A DNA stretch of 64,000 nt from JABAAE01 sp905480545 (lineage in GTDB: Bacteria; Planctomycetota; Planctomycetia; Pirellulales; Pirellulaceae): NCBI GenBank assembly GCA_943788025.1, contig CALSOR010000012.1:315522-379521 (forward strand). The letters run 5' to 3'. The notes under the pieces were generated by a model that did not search any database, had not been told where the DNA came from, and saw only the letters and a program-made list of their open reading frames with translations. Positions 15,461 through 24,384 of this stretch are shown here, piece by piece. The position numbers and the translations under genes were made by a program. How positions within the stretch are numbered: position 1 is the stretch's first letter; the number at the start of each line of letters is the position of its first letter.

Positions 15461-15520
15461 ACTGGCCGCATGGTTGATTGCTGAGCTTTGAGTGCGGTTC
15501 AATATCAAAAGGAGTCAAGG

Positions 15521-16705
15521 ATGCAACGACGTGAATTTGTTGGTGGCGTAGCTGTAACATCTTTGTTGGGTTCATCCGCGTTCTGCGCCGGTTCAACAGA
15601 ATCAAAATTTCGAGTCGGTGTTATTGGGCACACTGGCCGCGGAGACTATGGTCACGGTCTGGATACCGTTTGGAAACGGGTTGCAGAGACTCAGATCGTT
15701 GCTGTAGCTGATGGTAATGAAAAAGGTCTAGCTAAGGCAAAGGAAAAGACGGGTGCGTTGAATGGGTACACCGACTATCGGAAAATGCTGACGGAACAGA
15801 GGCCTGATATTGTTGCGGTGTGTCCTCGCCATCCGGACCAGCATGCGGAAATGGCGATCGCTGCAGCTCAGGCCGGTGCGAAAGGTATCTACTGCGAGAA
15901 GCCGTTTGTTCGGACTCCGGCCGAAGCGGATGCGGTGATTGCCGCTTGTGAAAAACACGGCACAAAATTGGCTGTTGCCCATCGCAATAGGTACCACCCA
16001 GCCATGCAAACGATCGGCAAGCTGATTGCTGGCAAGGCGATTGGTCGAATTCTTGAAATTCGTGGTCGCGGCAAAGGTGATCGACGTGGAGGCGGAGAGG
16101 ATCTATGGGTTTTGGGCTGTCATATTTTTAACATGATCAACTACTTTGCCGGCGCGCCAAGTTCGTGTTCGGCTGTAATGTTGCAAGGCGGTCGCGACGT
16201 CGTGGCTGCCGACGTCAGACCGGGTAATGAAGCGTTGGGTCCACTGGCGGGGAATGAAATTCACGCCCGGTACGAAATGGAACGGGGGATCATTGCGTAC
16301 TTTGATTCGATTGCGAACGACGGTACGAAGAACCAGGGCTTTGGTTTGCAGATCGTCGGCAGTGAGGGGCGGATCTTGGTGCAGGCGGACTTGAATCCCG
16401 TGGCATACTTGCAGCGCGGCAACCCTTTTTCACCAGCCAGGCCCAATGCCTGGGAGCCGATTACCTCAGATGGCGTGGGTGAGTCAAATGTTGACGATGT
16501 CAGTTTTGATCTTGTGAGTCACCACGTCACGGCGGCGCAAGATCTGGTCAGTGCGATTGGAAGCAACCGAGCTCCGTTGTGTGACGCGACGCAGGGGCGG
16601 ACGACAGTTGAAATGATCTGCGCGGTGTTTGATTCTCATCGGCGCGGCGGGAGGGCTGTTTCGTTCCCGTTGGAGGAACGCGGGAATCCGTTGAGGAAAT
16701 TTTAG
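15521..16705 (+). CDS. Tat-exported Gfo/Idh/MocA-family oxidoreductase
   Basis: 394 residues from ATG 15521, chosen because AAAGGAG lies seven bases upstream and because it gives a twin-arginine-like signal peptide 'MQRREFVGGVAVTSLLG'. The mature protein opens with a Rossmann NAD(P)-binding fold ('FRVGVIGHTGRGDYGHG', a GxxGRG loop), then 'VAVCPRHPDQHAEMAIAAAQ' and 'IYCEKPFVRTPAEADAV' with the EKP motif of the family, followed by the alpha/beta C-terminal domain ('VLGCHIFNMINYFAG'). Such enzymes oxidise or rearrange sugars with a tightly bound cofactor. Export by Tat suggests the cofactor is loaded in the cytoplasm. Three Tat pore genes lie at 27.4-28.2 kb. It is the first normal gene after the integron. 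Confidence 0.88.
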   Translation: MQRREFVGGVAVTSLLGSSAFCAGSTESKFRVGVIGHTGRGDYGHGLDTVWKRVAETQIVAVADGNEKGLAKAKEKTGALNGYTDYRKMLTEQRPDIVAVCPRHPDQHAEMAIAAAQAGAKGIYCEKPFVRTPAEADAVIAACEKHGTKLAVAHRNRYHPAMQTIGKLIAGKAIGRILEIRGRGKGDRRGGGEDLWVLGCHIFNMINYFAGAPSSCSAVMLQGGRDVVAADVRPGNEALGPLAGNEIHARYEMERGIIAYFDSIANDGTKNQGFGLQIVGSEGRILVQADLNPVAYLQRGNPFSPARPNAWEPITSDGVGESNVDDVSFDLVSHHVTAAQDLVSAIGSNRAPLCDATQGRTTVEMICAVFDSHRRGGRAVSFPLEERGNPLRKF

Positions 16706-16745
16706 ACGTGGTTGTGATGTCCGGCTGACGATGCAGCTTTGTGCG

Positions 16746-16762
16746 ACGGACTTTCAGTCCGT
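16746..16762. repeat. Short perfect hairpin after the oxidoreductase gene
   Basis: ACGGAC-TTTCA-GTCCGT, a six-base stem with a five-base loop, 41 bases after the stop codon. No T run follows, so it is not a standard terminator; it may be an intergenic repeat or an mRNA 3' hairpin. Confidence 0.45.
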
Positions 16763-16812
16763 GATACACCAAAAAAGACGGAACTGTCTTATTCGGACCG
16801 GTCAGAAAAGCG

Positions 16813-17000
16813 TCATTGCTCACTCTTCGCGTTGCGGATCCTGTTTCTCAACATGTATTTCCCGGTATAGGGCATTTCCCAGCGTAGGGCATCTGTCGTA
16901 AGCTGGTCAAAATCGCCGGCAGCGAGTGCGAGAAGGCGCGTGCGTGCCATGCTCGATGTTGTATTCGACCACAGAGTCTATCTCCTTGACGCCAACGCCT
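16813..17000 (-). pseudogene. C-terminal remnant of an unrecognised protein
   Basis: Reading the minus strand, 'GVGVKEIDSVVEYNIEHGTH' (upper part, to about 16910) continues after a frameshift as 'AAGDFDQLTTDALRWEMPYT' and 'GKYMLRNRIRNAKSEQ', ending at a TGA (16813-16815). The composition is plainly protein-like and the two phases meet. A tandem repeat cuts the upstream side. The first phrase vaguely recalls transposase beta strands, but I cannot assign a family. Confidence 0.4.
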
Positions 17001-17008
17001 CGGAAGCG

Positions 17009-17062
17009 GATCGGAGGATCGGAAGAGCGGAGGATCGGAGGATCGGAGGATCGGAAGAGCGG
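17009..17062. repeat. GATCGGAG-type tandem repeat
   Basis: Three plain GATCGGAG units and two longer GATCGGAAGAGCGGAG-like units alternate across about 54 bases. The array truncates the remnant gene at 16813-17000. Confidence 0.8.
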
Positions 17063-17643
17063 CGGAACGACTGTGCGATCTGCCGTGTTGTGGCGTCGCG
17101 TTACCGGTGAGTTCCTCTCACACCGCCAGCCCCTGTTCGACATCTACGATTCGATTGAGGTGCTGAATCTGGCCCCAAACGCTGATTTTGACATTTTGTG
17201 AACGATTCTTAGTTTGAGCGAAGGGGAGCAATACACCGACTACCGGCATTCAGCCCAAAACTTGAATCCACATGTCAAACGCATTTTTTTTGCGAAAGAG
17301 AACTAAGAAATGTTTCAATTGTTGCTCTAGCGGTGGATTTCTGTGGGGCTAGCAGCGATGGTTAAAATCATTGTCTTAGCTAAAGCTATTGAGTTTCATC
17401 ATGTCCTTGGATTCAAATCGCGACGTCAAATCTTCCCGTTGATCGAACAGTCGTGTTGTGTTGTTAGACTTTTGCTTTGCCACGCAGGCCAAGCCTTAAC
17501 CCCATATTTCCTGCCTTGCTTGGTGCCGTTGGGTTGTAGATCCAATCCATTGTTGCAGAGAGCCAGCGGGAACCGTTTCAAAAACTGCTGGTATTTTTTG
17601 GTCGTCTCCTCTCAATTGATAAGTTGGCCACCGGTTGCCATGT
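17063..17643. other. Gene-free stretch
   Basis: Nearly 600 bases with only short frames of poor composition. The tail 'LFDIYDSIEVLNLAPNADFD' at about 17130-17200 on the plus strand reads like a protein end, but has no supported start. I see nothing else. Confidence 0.4.
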
Positions 17644-18396
17644 TTATTGCCATTTCATCGGATTGACTTTGAAGTACTTTACTAAAAGCGAATATAAGTC
17701 GTGGTGCTTTTTGCGTAGCTTTCCCGGTTGTTCAAAAAAGGTTTCCGTGGCAACAGCAAAATATTCTGCCTTATTGGTCGCGCCGTAATGATCAAGCAGC
17801 GTCCGTCGACCGGATTTTTTGGCCGCGACCAGCTCTTGGTAACCGTGATCAACGACCTTGTCCCATTGATCGTGTGAAGGCTGATCATCAAAAGTGATGT
17901 TTCCACCCATGAAGCCATCAAGTCCGTCGAGTGCATGCGCGAATTCATGAATCACAACATTGGATCCATCGTCCTCGTTGCGGCAACCTCGAAGTGCGTC
18001 GCGCCAGGAAAGAACGATTGGTCCACCTTGCCAGGCCTCGCCTGAACGGTGTTGAGCTCCGAAAGTGACTCCGTCATTTGCCTCTCGGCGAAATGTGTCC
18101 GGGAAAACTAGAATTGTTTTTACATTGTCAAAATAGAAATCATCTACGCCTAGCAACATCATGCACGCTTGCGCTGCGATCGTAACTTTCATTTCAACGG
18201 TAACATCCAATCCTTCTAAGCCTTCCCAGTTTTTTTCGGCAACAAAAATCTTGGTGCGGTCTTGCAGTGCTTGTATCTCATTCTGGCTTAGCTTTTGGCA
18301 AAGTCGAACATTGCGGTTTAGATGCAAATCCCATTTCTCAGGCCACGGTTGAGCGAGGATTTTTTTAAGCCTGCGTTTACGAAACCATCCAAACAA
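17644..18396 (-). CDS. mtfA: MtfA-type zinc peptidase (M90)
   Basis: 250 residues from a TTG at 18396, giving the family-like start 'LFGWFRKRRLKKILAQPWP'. The frame stays open to 18555, but those residues are rich in His, Ser and Pro and lack family features. The active-site motif HEFAH lies in 'VVIHEFAHALDGLDGF', preceded by 'GPIVLSWRDALRG', and a downstream 'NKAEYFAVATETFFEQP' supplies the third metal ligand Glu, as in MtfA. In E. coli MtfA is a cytosolic aminopeptidase that binds the repressor Mlc and so affects glucose uptake; no Mlc homologue is in the window, so the physiological role here is unknown. Length is close to E. coli MtfA (265). Confidence 0.88.
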   Translation of the reverse strand: MFGWFRKRRLKKILAQPWPEKWDLHLNRNVRLCQKLSQNEIQALQDRTKIFVAEKNWEGLEGLDVTVEMKVTIAAQACMMLLGVDDFYFDNVKTILVFPDTFRREANDGVTFGAQHRSGEAWQGGPIVLSWRDALRGCRNEDDGSNVVIHEFAHALDGLDGFMGGNITFDDQPSHDQWDKVVDHGYQELVAAKKSGRRTLLDHYGATNKAEYFAVATETFFEQPGKLRKKHHDLYSLLVKYFKVNPMKWQ

Positions 18397-18901
18397 TTGA
18401 TGCCTTACTAAAGAACAGAGATGAGGATCAGTGGGCGGAAAACCAAACGCGACAGACGGTAGGAGCGGATGCGAAGAAAACTGAGCGTATTCACTCGCCG
18501 CGCCAGCTGTTGATGCGTGGTGATAATAGTATTCCAAACCAACATGGATCTGCAAGTCTTGCCAGGGAAATGTGTCCGGCTTGTCGGATCGGATGCTGTA
18601 GGTTGTGTGGGCGGTAGCTGGAGGAACAATGGGTGTTCAGGAATTTCTTCGTTCAGCATGGAATAAACGGCACTGAGTGAGGTTCTTTCGTTCTGATTGT
18701 TTTTTCATGATATTCTGAACCCTCGTCTTTATACGTGCAAAAGTGTGACGATTTCCTTCAACCCTTTCGGTTGATCTGTTTTGGTTTTAAATTAGTAGAC
18801 TCGAGTTTGCGTTTTTGATTTGCGTACTTTTCCGGGCATGCGAACTTCAACGCTGAATTTACCTTCTTGGCATGATCAGACGAATTCCTCAATAACCTTC
18901 G

Positions 18902-20686
18902 ATGTCACTTATTGTTCAAAAATTTGGCGGTACAAGCGTTGCCGACAGTGAAAAGATTAAAGCGGCTGCTCGAAAAGCAGTTCGCGCTCACCAGAACGGC
19001 CACCAAGTTGTCATGGTGGTCAGTGCGATGGGTAAGAATACTGACTTGCTCGTTTCGTTGGCGCAGGAAGTTTGCGAACGACCGCAGGCCCGTGAAATGG
19101 ACATGCTTTTGTCGACCGGTGAGCAGGTTAGCGTTGCCCTGATGGCAATGGCCATTCATTCGCTCGGGTACAAAGCGGTAAGTCTAACCGGCGGTCAAAT
19201 CGGAATAAAAACGGATAGCACGCATACAAAGGCTCGAATCGAATCGATCACGACCGATCGGATGCAGCGTCTGCTAAGCGAAGGAAATATCGTGATTGCG
19301 GCGGGTTTTCAGGGAATTGACAACGACCTTAACATCACAACGTTGGGACGTGGTGGTAGTGACACCACCGCCGTTGCATTGGCCGCGGTATTGCAAGCGG
19401 ATGCATGTGAAATCTACACGGATGTCGATGGCGTGTTTACGACCGATCCGCGAGTTTTGCCGGAGGCCCGCAAAACCAAACAGGTGAGCTATGACGAGAT
19501 GTTGGAGCTGGCAAGTTTGGGCGCAGGGGTGATGCACAGTCGTTCGATCGAATTTGCGAAAAAGTTTGATGTCCCAATCCATGTTCGAAGTAGTCTGAGC
19601 GATACACCCGGTTCTTTGATTTGGGATAAGACACAGGATTCAAGTCGAGCTGTTTCCGGTGCGGCGGTGACAAAGGATGAAGCCCGCATCACGGTCATCA
19701 ATGTGCCTGACCGTCCCGGAGTCAGCCATGATTTGTTTTCCGACATTGCGGACCGTCATGTAACCGTCGACATGATCGTGCAAAACGCAGGGTCGAAAGG
19801 GAATGCGAATATTTCTTTTACTGTTCCGAAAGACGAATTGGAAACCACGCTCGACTCGGTAAACAAATCAATTGCAGAGTTTGGAAGCGGCGCGGTAGAT
19901 TTCTGTGACAACGTTTCCAAAATATCGGTTGTGGGTGCTGGAATGGCAGAGCAAACCGGCGTGGCGAATTCGATGTTCGATTCGCTAGTAGCCGCTGGTA
20001 TCAATATGGAGATGATCACCACCAGTGAAATCAAAATCTCTGCTTTGGTTTCCCGCGATGATATGTTGTCGGCACTAAGGGCGGTTCACAGTCGATTCGA
20101 ATTGCATGTCGATCCACCGGGTGCCGTTGACTTGGACCTTGATCACTTCACGCACAAGCGTAGTGCCGATGCAGTCGAAGTTGTCTCGCGTTTGCAAGGC
20201 GTTGGAATGGAAACGCTTTTCATTGACGATATTAATTTGGACGAAACTCAATCGAGCGTGGCAATTTTCGGTGTGCCGAATCAACCCGGAATCGCCGCAA
20301 AACTCTTTGATCGTATCGCAAGCGAAGGGATTTTTGTTGATATGATTGTGCAGAGTTATCCTATCGAAAACGAAGCGGTGATCGGCTTTACCGTTCCTGT
20401 GACGTCAATCGAAAAAGCAGTTTCGGTCGCGGAACAAGTGGCCAAAGATTTAGGATGCGAAAAGGTGACGTCGCGAAAAGAGATTGCTAAGCTCTCGGTT
20501 TCGGGAATTGGACTTAGAAGTCATACTGGCGTTGCGATTGGAATGTTCAAGGCTCTTGCGGAAGCAGGAATCAATATCCAGATTATGAACACGAGTGAAG
20601 TTCGGGTGAACGTCATCGTTGATCGTTTGGACGGTCAGAACGCGTTGAAGTGTCTTCGTGACACGTTTGATAGCTCAATTCATTAA
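18902..20686 (+). CDS. lysC: Aspartate kinase with four ACT domains
   Basis: 594 residues from ATG 18902. The kinase domain starts 'MSLIVQKFGGTSVADSEKI' and contains 'IVIAAGFQGID', 'TLGRGGSDTTAVALAA' and 'EIYTDVDGVFTTDPR', the substrate- and ATP-binding motifs of aspartokinase. It spans about residues 1-250. Two successive pairs of ACT domains follow (about 265-415 and 425-590), recognisable from the repeated 'VPDRPGVSHDLFSDIADRHV' and 'VPNQPGIAAKLFDRIASEGI' phrases, so the regulatory half is duplicated relative to E. coli LysC. The enzyme phosphorylates aspartate, the first step to lysine, methionine and threonine. The ACT domains bind lysine and/or threonine for feedback inhibition. It stands alone on its strand. 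Confidence 0.95.
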   Translation: MSLIVQKFGGTSVADSEKIKAAARKAVRAHQNGHQVVMVVSAMGKNTDLLVSLAQEVCERPQAREMDMLLSTGEQVSVALMAMAIHSLGYKAVSLTGGQIGIKTDSTHTKARIESITTDRMQRLLSEGNIVIAAGFQGIDNDLNITTLGRGGSDTTAVALAAVLQADACEIYTDVDGVFTTDPRVLPEARKTKQVSYDEMLELASLGAGVMHSRSIEFAKKFDVPIHVRSSLSDTPGSLIWDKTQDSSRAVSGAAVTKDEARITVINVPDRPGVSHDLFSDIADRHVTVDMIVQNAGSKGNANISFTVPKDELETTLDSVNKSIAEFGSGAVDFCDNVSKISVVGAGMAEQTGVANSMFDSLVAAGINMEMITTSEIKISALVSRDDMLSALRAVHSRFELHVDPPGAVDLDLDHFTHKRSADAVEVVSRLQGVGMETLFIDDINLDETQSSVAIFGVPNQPGIAAKLFDRIASEGIFVDMIVQSYPIENEAVIGFTVPVTSIEKAVSVAEQVAKDLGCEKVTSRKEIAKLSVSGIGLRSHTGVAIGMFKALAEAGINIQIMNTSEVRVNVIVDRLDGQNALKCLRDTFDSSIH

Positions 20687-20915
20687 CAAACTGTCGACAG
20701 TCGAGTGGGGCGTGAGTGGCGTGAGTGGCGTTGCAAAAATGGTAAACTGTTTCGGCAGAGGCGGGCTTTGCATTTATTTGGCTCGTGAAGCCATTTAGTC
20801 CATCAACAGGCGGTTTCATTTGTTTCGGCAACGATTGGAATCATTTTGTGGTTTCCGTGCTCCAAGTGCGTTGGCTATTCTGTAGCACGATCATGAGATC
20901 AATTCTTTAACAACG

Positions 20916-22085
20916 TTGATCATTAACCATCCGCATTGGTCCAGCGATTTGACTATTCCCCGATCTGTTTACGTTCATGTTCCGTTTTGCCGGCACCGCT
21001 GTGGATATTGCAACTTTACTTTGGTCGCCAACCGAGATGAATGGGTCGAAGGTTATCTAAACGCGATCGAGAAGGAGATCAGTGCTGTAAACGTTGGCAT
21101 GCCGGCACCTCAAGAGGTTGATACCGTTTTTCTAGGCGGGGGAACTCCAAGTCATCTTTCTGCTGATCAGCTGGAGCGATTGATCTACATCTTGACCAAT
21201 AAATTTTTGTTTGCATCTGAAATTGAATTTTCAATCGAAGCGAATCCTAACGATATCACGGCTGAAAAAGTTGAATTGCTATCATCGCTTGGTGTCAATC
21301 GATTTAGTTTAGGCGTGCAATCCTTTAATTCTAAGAAGCTCCAAACGCTTGAACGTGACCATGATGCACAGGTTGTGCGGGATGCAATCGATACCATTCG
21401 CAAACGCGTCGCTGATATCTCGATCGATTTGATCATCGGTTCCCCTGGGGAAACGCTTGAGTCCTGGCAAAACGATTTGGATGATGTATTGTCCATCAAC
21501 CCAACACATATTTCGACCTACAGCCTAACGATCGAAAAGGGAACGCAATTTTGGAATCGATGGAATCGAGGTGATTTGAATGAAGTATCGGAGGACTCCG
21601 CGGCCGATTACTATGAAACTGGAATTGATTTTTTGACCAACAACGGTTTCGACCATTATGAAGTCTCGAATTTTTCCCGCTACGGATTTCGATGTCGGCA
21701 TAACGAAAATTACTGGTTGGGTAAGAGTTATTACGGCTTTGGTCCCGGGGCTGCAAGTTATATTGACGGGATGCGAGGAATGAATCATCGAAGCACGTCG
21801 CGGTACCTTCAGCTTGTGCAATCAGGGCAATCCCCTACAGTCGAATCGGAATTGGTTGACGCCGAAGCATCGGCCCGAGAAAAACTGATTTTCGGGTTAC
21901 GTCGAATTCAGGGGATTGATGTTAATGCGTATCGTGAAGAAACGGGATACACTGTCTTTGAGTTGGCCGAGAAAGATATGAATCGATTGCTTGTGCAGAA
22001 ATTGCTGGAGCTTGAAGATCAGACGCTGCGTCTCACTCGTTCGGGCCTGTTGGTAAGCGATAGCATCTGGCCTCTCTTTTTATAA
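20916..22085 (+). CDS. hemW: HemW-type radical SAM protein
   Basis: 389 residues from a TTG at 20916. The radical SAM cluster motif CxxxCxxC is in 'VPFCRHRCGYCNFTLV' (Cys 25, 29, 32), followed by 'VFLGGGTPSHLSADQL', 'SIEANPNDIT' and 'RFSLGVQSFNSKKL', all standard for the HemN/HemW family. The C-terminal 'ENYWLGKSYYGFGPGAASY' and the HemN_C-like winged domain complete it. The short N-terminus and the CNF rather than CGC ending of the cluster motif favour HemW, a haem chaperone that inserts haem into respiratory proteins, over HemN coproporphyrinogen oxidase. The upstream 230 bases hold no gene. Confidence 0.88.
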   Translation: MIINHPHWSSDLTIPRSVYVHVPFCRHRCGYCNFTLVANRDEWVEGYLNAIEKEISAVNVGMPAPQEVDTVFLGGGTPSHLSADQLERLIYILTNKFLFASEIEFSIEANPNDITAEKVELLSSLGVNRFSLGVQSFNSKKLQTLERDHDAQVVRDAIDTIRKRVADISIDLIIGSPGETLESWQNDLDDVLSINPTHISTYSLTIEKGTQFWNRWNRGDLNEVSEDSAADYYETGIDFLTNNGFDHYEVSNFSRYGFRCRHNENYWLGKSYYGFGPGAASYIDGMRGMNHRSTSRYLQLVQSGQSPTVESELVDAEASAREKLIFGLRRIQGIDVNAYREETGYTVFELAEKDMNRLLVQKLLELEDQTLRLTRSGLLVSDSIWPLFL

Positions 22086-22468
22086 AATGTCATCATGCAA
22101 TCTTTGTTAATTATCTGTACGGCGGCGCCATTGTATTTAGATGCGATACAGGACGATGTAACGCGAGAGAAAACGTCCCAAACGGAAGGTTTTCGGCAGT
22201 CGAGTAGATGGCAAGAGTTGGGAGCGGTGTGATGGTGCTTGCCCACTCATGGAATGTAAAGATGGCGGCTCGGTTAGAAATAGAAATTGCATTTATTGGT
22301 GGTTCACGCGAATTTAGTAGGCGTCGGCGAATGAGTCCTCTTCAGATGGTGACGATTTCGGAGTTGAAGTGTTCAATGCAACCTCGCTCCAAAGGGGTAT
22401 GATGAAGCGAAAGAATAGACAGGTTTTAAATTGTCGTCCTTTAACCCATATGTACGATCGAGTCTGAA
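22086..22468. other. Gene-free stretch
   Basis: About 380 bases between hemW and the sulfatase pseudogene. No convincing coding frame, hairpin or repeat found. Confidence 0.4.
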
Positions 22469-24289
22469 ATGATTTCATTGAAATGTTGTTCCCTCAACCC
22501 GTGCTTGTTGCTGACCCTATCGCTGTTGACGTTTGAGTCTACCTCGGCGGAAGAGCCGTTTGCATCGACGGCAAAACAAATTTTCTAAACGGCCAAATGT
22601 CATTGTGATTTTGACCGACGATCAAGGCTGGGGAGATCTTAGCGTCAATGGCAACACCAATCTTTCAACGCCCCAATATTGATCAGTTGGCACGCGAGGG
22701 TGCGTCATTTGATCGGTTTTTTCGTTTGCCCGGTCTGTTCACCGACTCGGGCCGAGTTTTTGACGGGTCGTTATCATGCAAGGAGTGGTGTCTACAGTAC
22801 ATCCGGCTGGCGGCGAACGAATGAATTTGGATGAAGTTACCATTGCAGACACATTCAAGGCGGCCGGGTATCAGACGGCAGCATTCGGAAAATGGCATAA
22901 CGGGATGCAGTATCCCTTTCATCCAAATGGACGTGGGTTTGACGAGTTTTACGGATTTTGCTCGGGGCATTGGGGGAATTACTTCGATCCCATGCTGGAG
23001 CACAATGGAAGGATCGTAAAGGGAAACGGTTTTGTGATCGACGATCTTACGGACCGTATGATTGATTTTGTAGAATCCAATAAGGAGCAACCGTTTTTTG
23101 CCTATCTTCCATACAATACTCCACATTCGCCCATGCAAGTTCCCGATCGATGGTGGGATAAGTTCAAAGACAAAGAGCTTGGGATGCGAAATCGAAATCC
23201 CAAAAAAGAAAACGTTGGCCATACGCGAGCAGCACTAGCGATGTGCGAAAAACATTGACTGGAATGTCGGTCGGATTTTAAAAAAGCTTGATGAATTGGG
23301 TTTAACGGATGATACGATCGTTGTTTATTTTTGCGACAATGGACCCAACGGTGCGCGGTGGAATGGAGGCATGAAAGGAAGAAAGGGATCAACCGATGAA
23401 GGTGGGGTTCGATCTCCACTTTTCGTGCGGTGGCCGGGGAAAATTTCGAAAAGCCAACGTGTAAATCAGATTTCTTCTGCAACTGATCTTTTGCCAACTT
23501 TGGCAACGCTTTGCGGCGTTTCCGCTAGTGGGAAAGAAAAAATTGGATGGCATTAATCTTTCAAGGTTGCTTTTAAACGCAAAACCTGACGCAAGTAAAA
23601 CGCCGACCGACCGGATGATTATCAGTCATTGGCGTAACCGAGTCAGCGTTCGGACACAACGGCTTCGATTTGACAATCAAGGGGCGTTGTTTGATATGGA
23701 CACTGATCCCGGACAAAGCAAGAACATTGCGGATCAGAATGTTGCAAAAGTCAAAAAGTTTCAATCGGTCGTAGATGACTTTCGAGAAAATGTCCTCAAG
23801 GGCTACGACGTTGATCGTCGCGCATTTGTATTGGGACATCCTGACTACTCGATAACACAGATTCCCGCTCGCGATGGGAAGGCATTTGGGAACATCACGC
23901 GTTCCAATCGGTTTCCAAATTGTTCGTTTTATACGAACTGGAAAAGTGTAAATGACAAGATCACATGGGATGTTGAGGTCGGCCAATCAGGCCGATATCG
24001 CGTAGAACTTTATTACACTTGCAGGGCAAAAAATGTCGGTACGGTCATCGAATTAACTTGTGGTAAAAGCAAACTGCGACGCAAGATTTCAAATGCCCAT
24101 GATTCAGAACAGTTTGGCCATGAGCAAGATCGAGTCAAACGCTCGGAATCCTATGTCAAGCAATTCAAAGCAATGGATATGGGCATGCTCTATTTGGAAG
24201 AAGGCAAATCGGAATTGAAGCTTCAAGCTGTTGAAATTCCTGGCGACGAAGCCATTGACTTTCGCCTCTTGATGTTTGAGCGGGAATAG
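22469..24289 (+). pseudogene. Sulfatase gene broken by at least five single-base frameshifts
   Basis: Joining the phases restores a secreted sulfatase: a signal peptide from ATG 22469 (LNPCLLLTLSLLTFESTSAE), 'KRPNVIVILTDDQGWGD', the formylglycine motif C-S-P-T-R at 22736-22750 followed by 'AEFLTGRYHARSGVY', then 'TFKAAGYQTAAFGKWHNG', 'PFFAYLPYNTPHSPMQVPD', 'DDTIVVYFCDNGPNG' and 'STDEGGVRSPLFVRWPGK'. A C-terminal beta-rich domain of about 130 residues (from 'NRFPNCSFYTNWKSVNDK') is intact. Breaks lie near 22570, 22672, 22725, 22790, 23250 and 23540; four of them are in single-base runs (CCCC, TTTTTT, AAAAA, AAAAAA). The active Cys and metal residues are all still encoded. Either the gene is freshly dead or the runs are misread. 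Planctomycetes use such enzymes to desulfate algal polysaccharides. Confidence 0.88.
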
Positions 24290-24384
24290 TTTTGGGTTTA
24301 CGATAGTTTTTTTGCCGACGAAAATGTTCGCCATTTCGGGTTCGAACGACAACAACTTCAATCACTTTTCAAAGAAACAAACCA

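Noticed and set aside
16746..16762. Terminator of the oxidoreductase gene
   Set aside because: A good hairpin, but no T run follows; listed only as an inverted repeat.
9369..17000. tRNA-targeted genomic island beginning at tRNA-Ala
   Set aside because: No repeat of the tRNA 3' end was found downstream, and the mobile unit is explained by an integron instead.
17009..17062. Possible coding repeat (G-S-E-D-R-R-I-G-G)
   Set aside because: The repeat is open in several frames simply because its unit has no stop codons; no start or domain flanks it.
17343..17666. 107-codon plus-strand frame
   Set aside because: Runs into the 3' end of the MtfA gene on the other strand, rich in Cys and Leu by chance, with no start signal.
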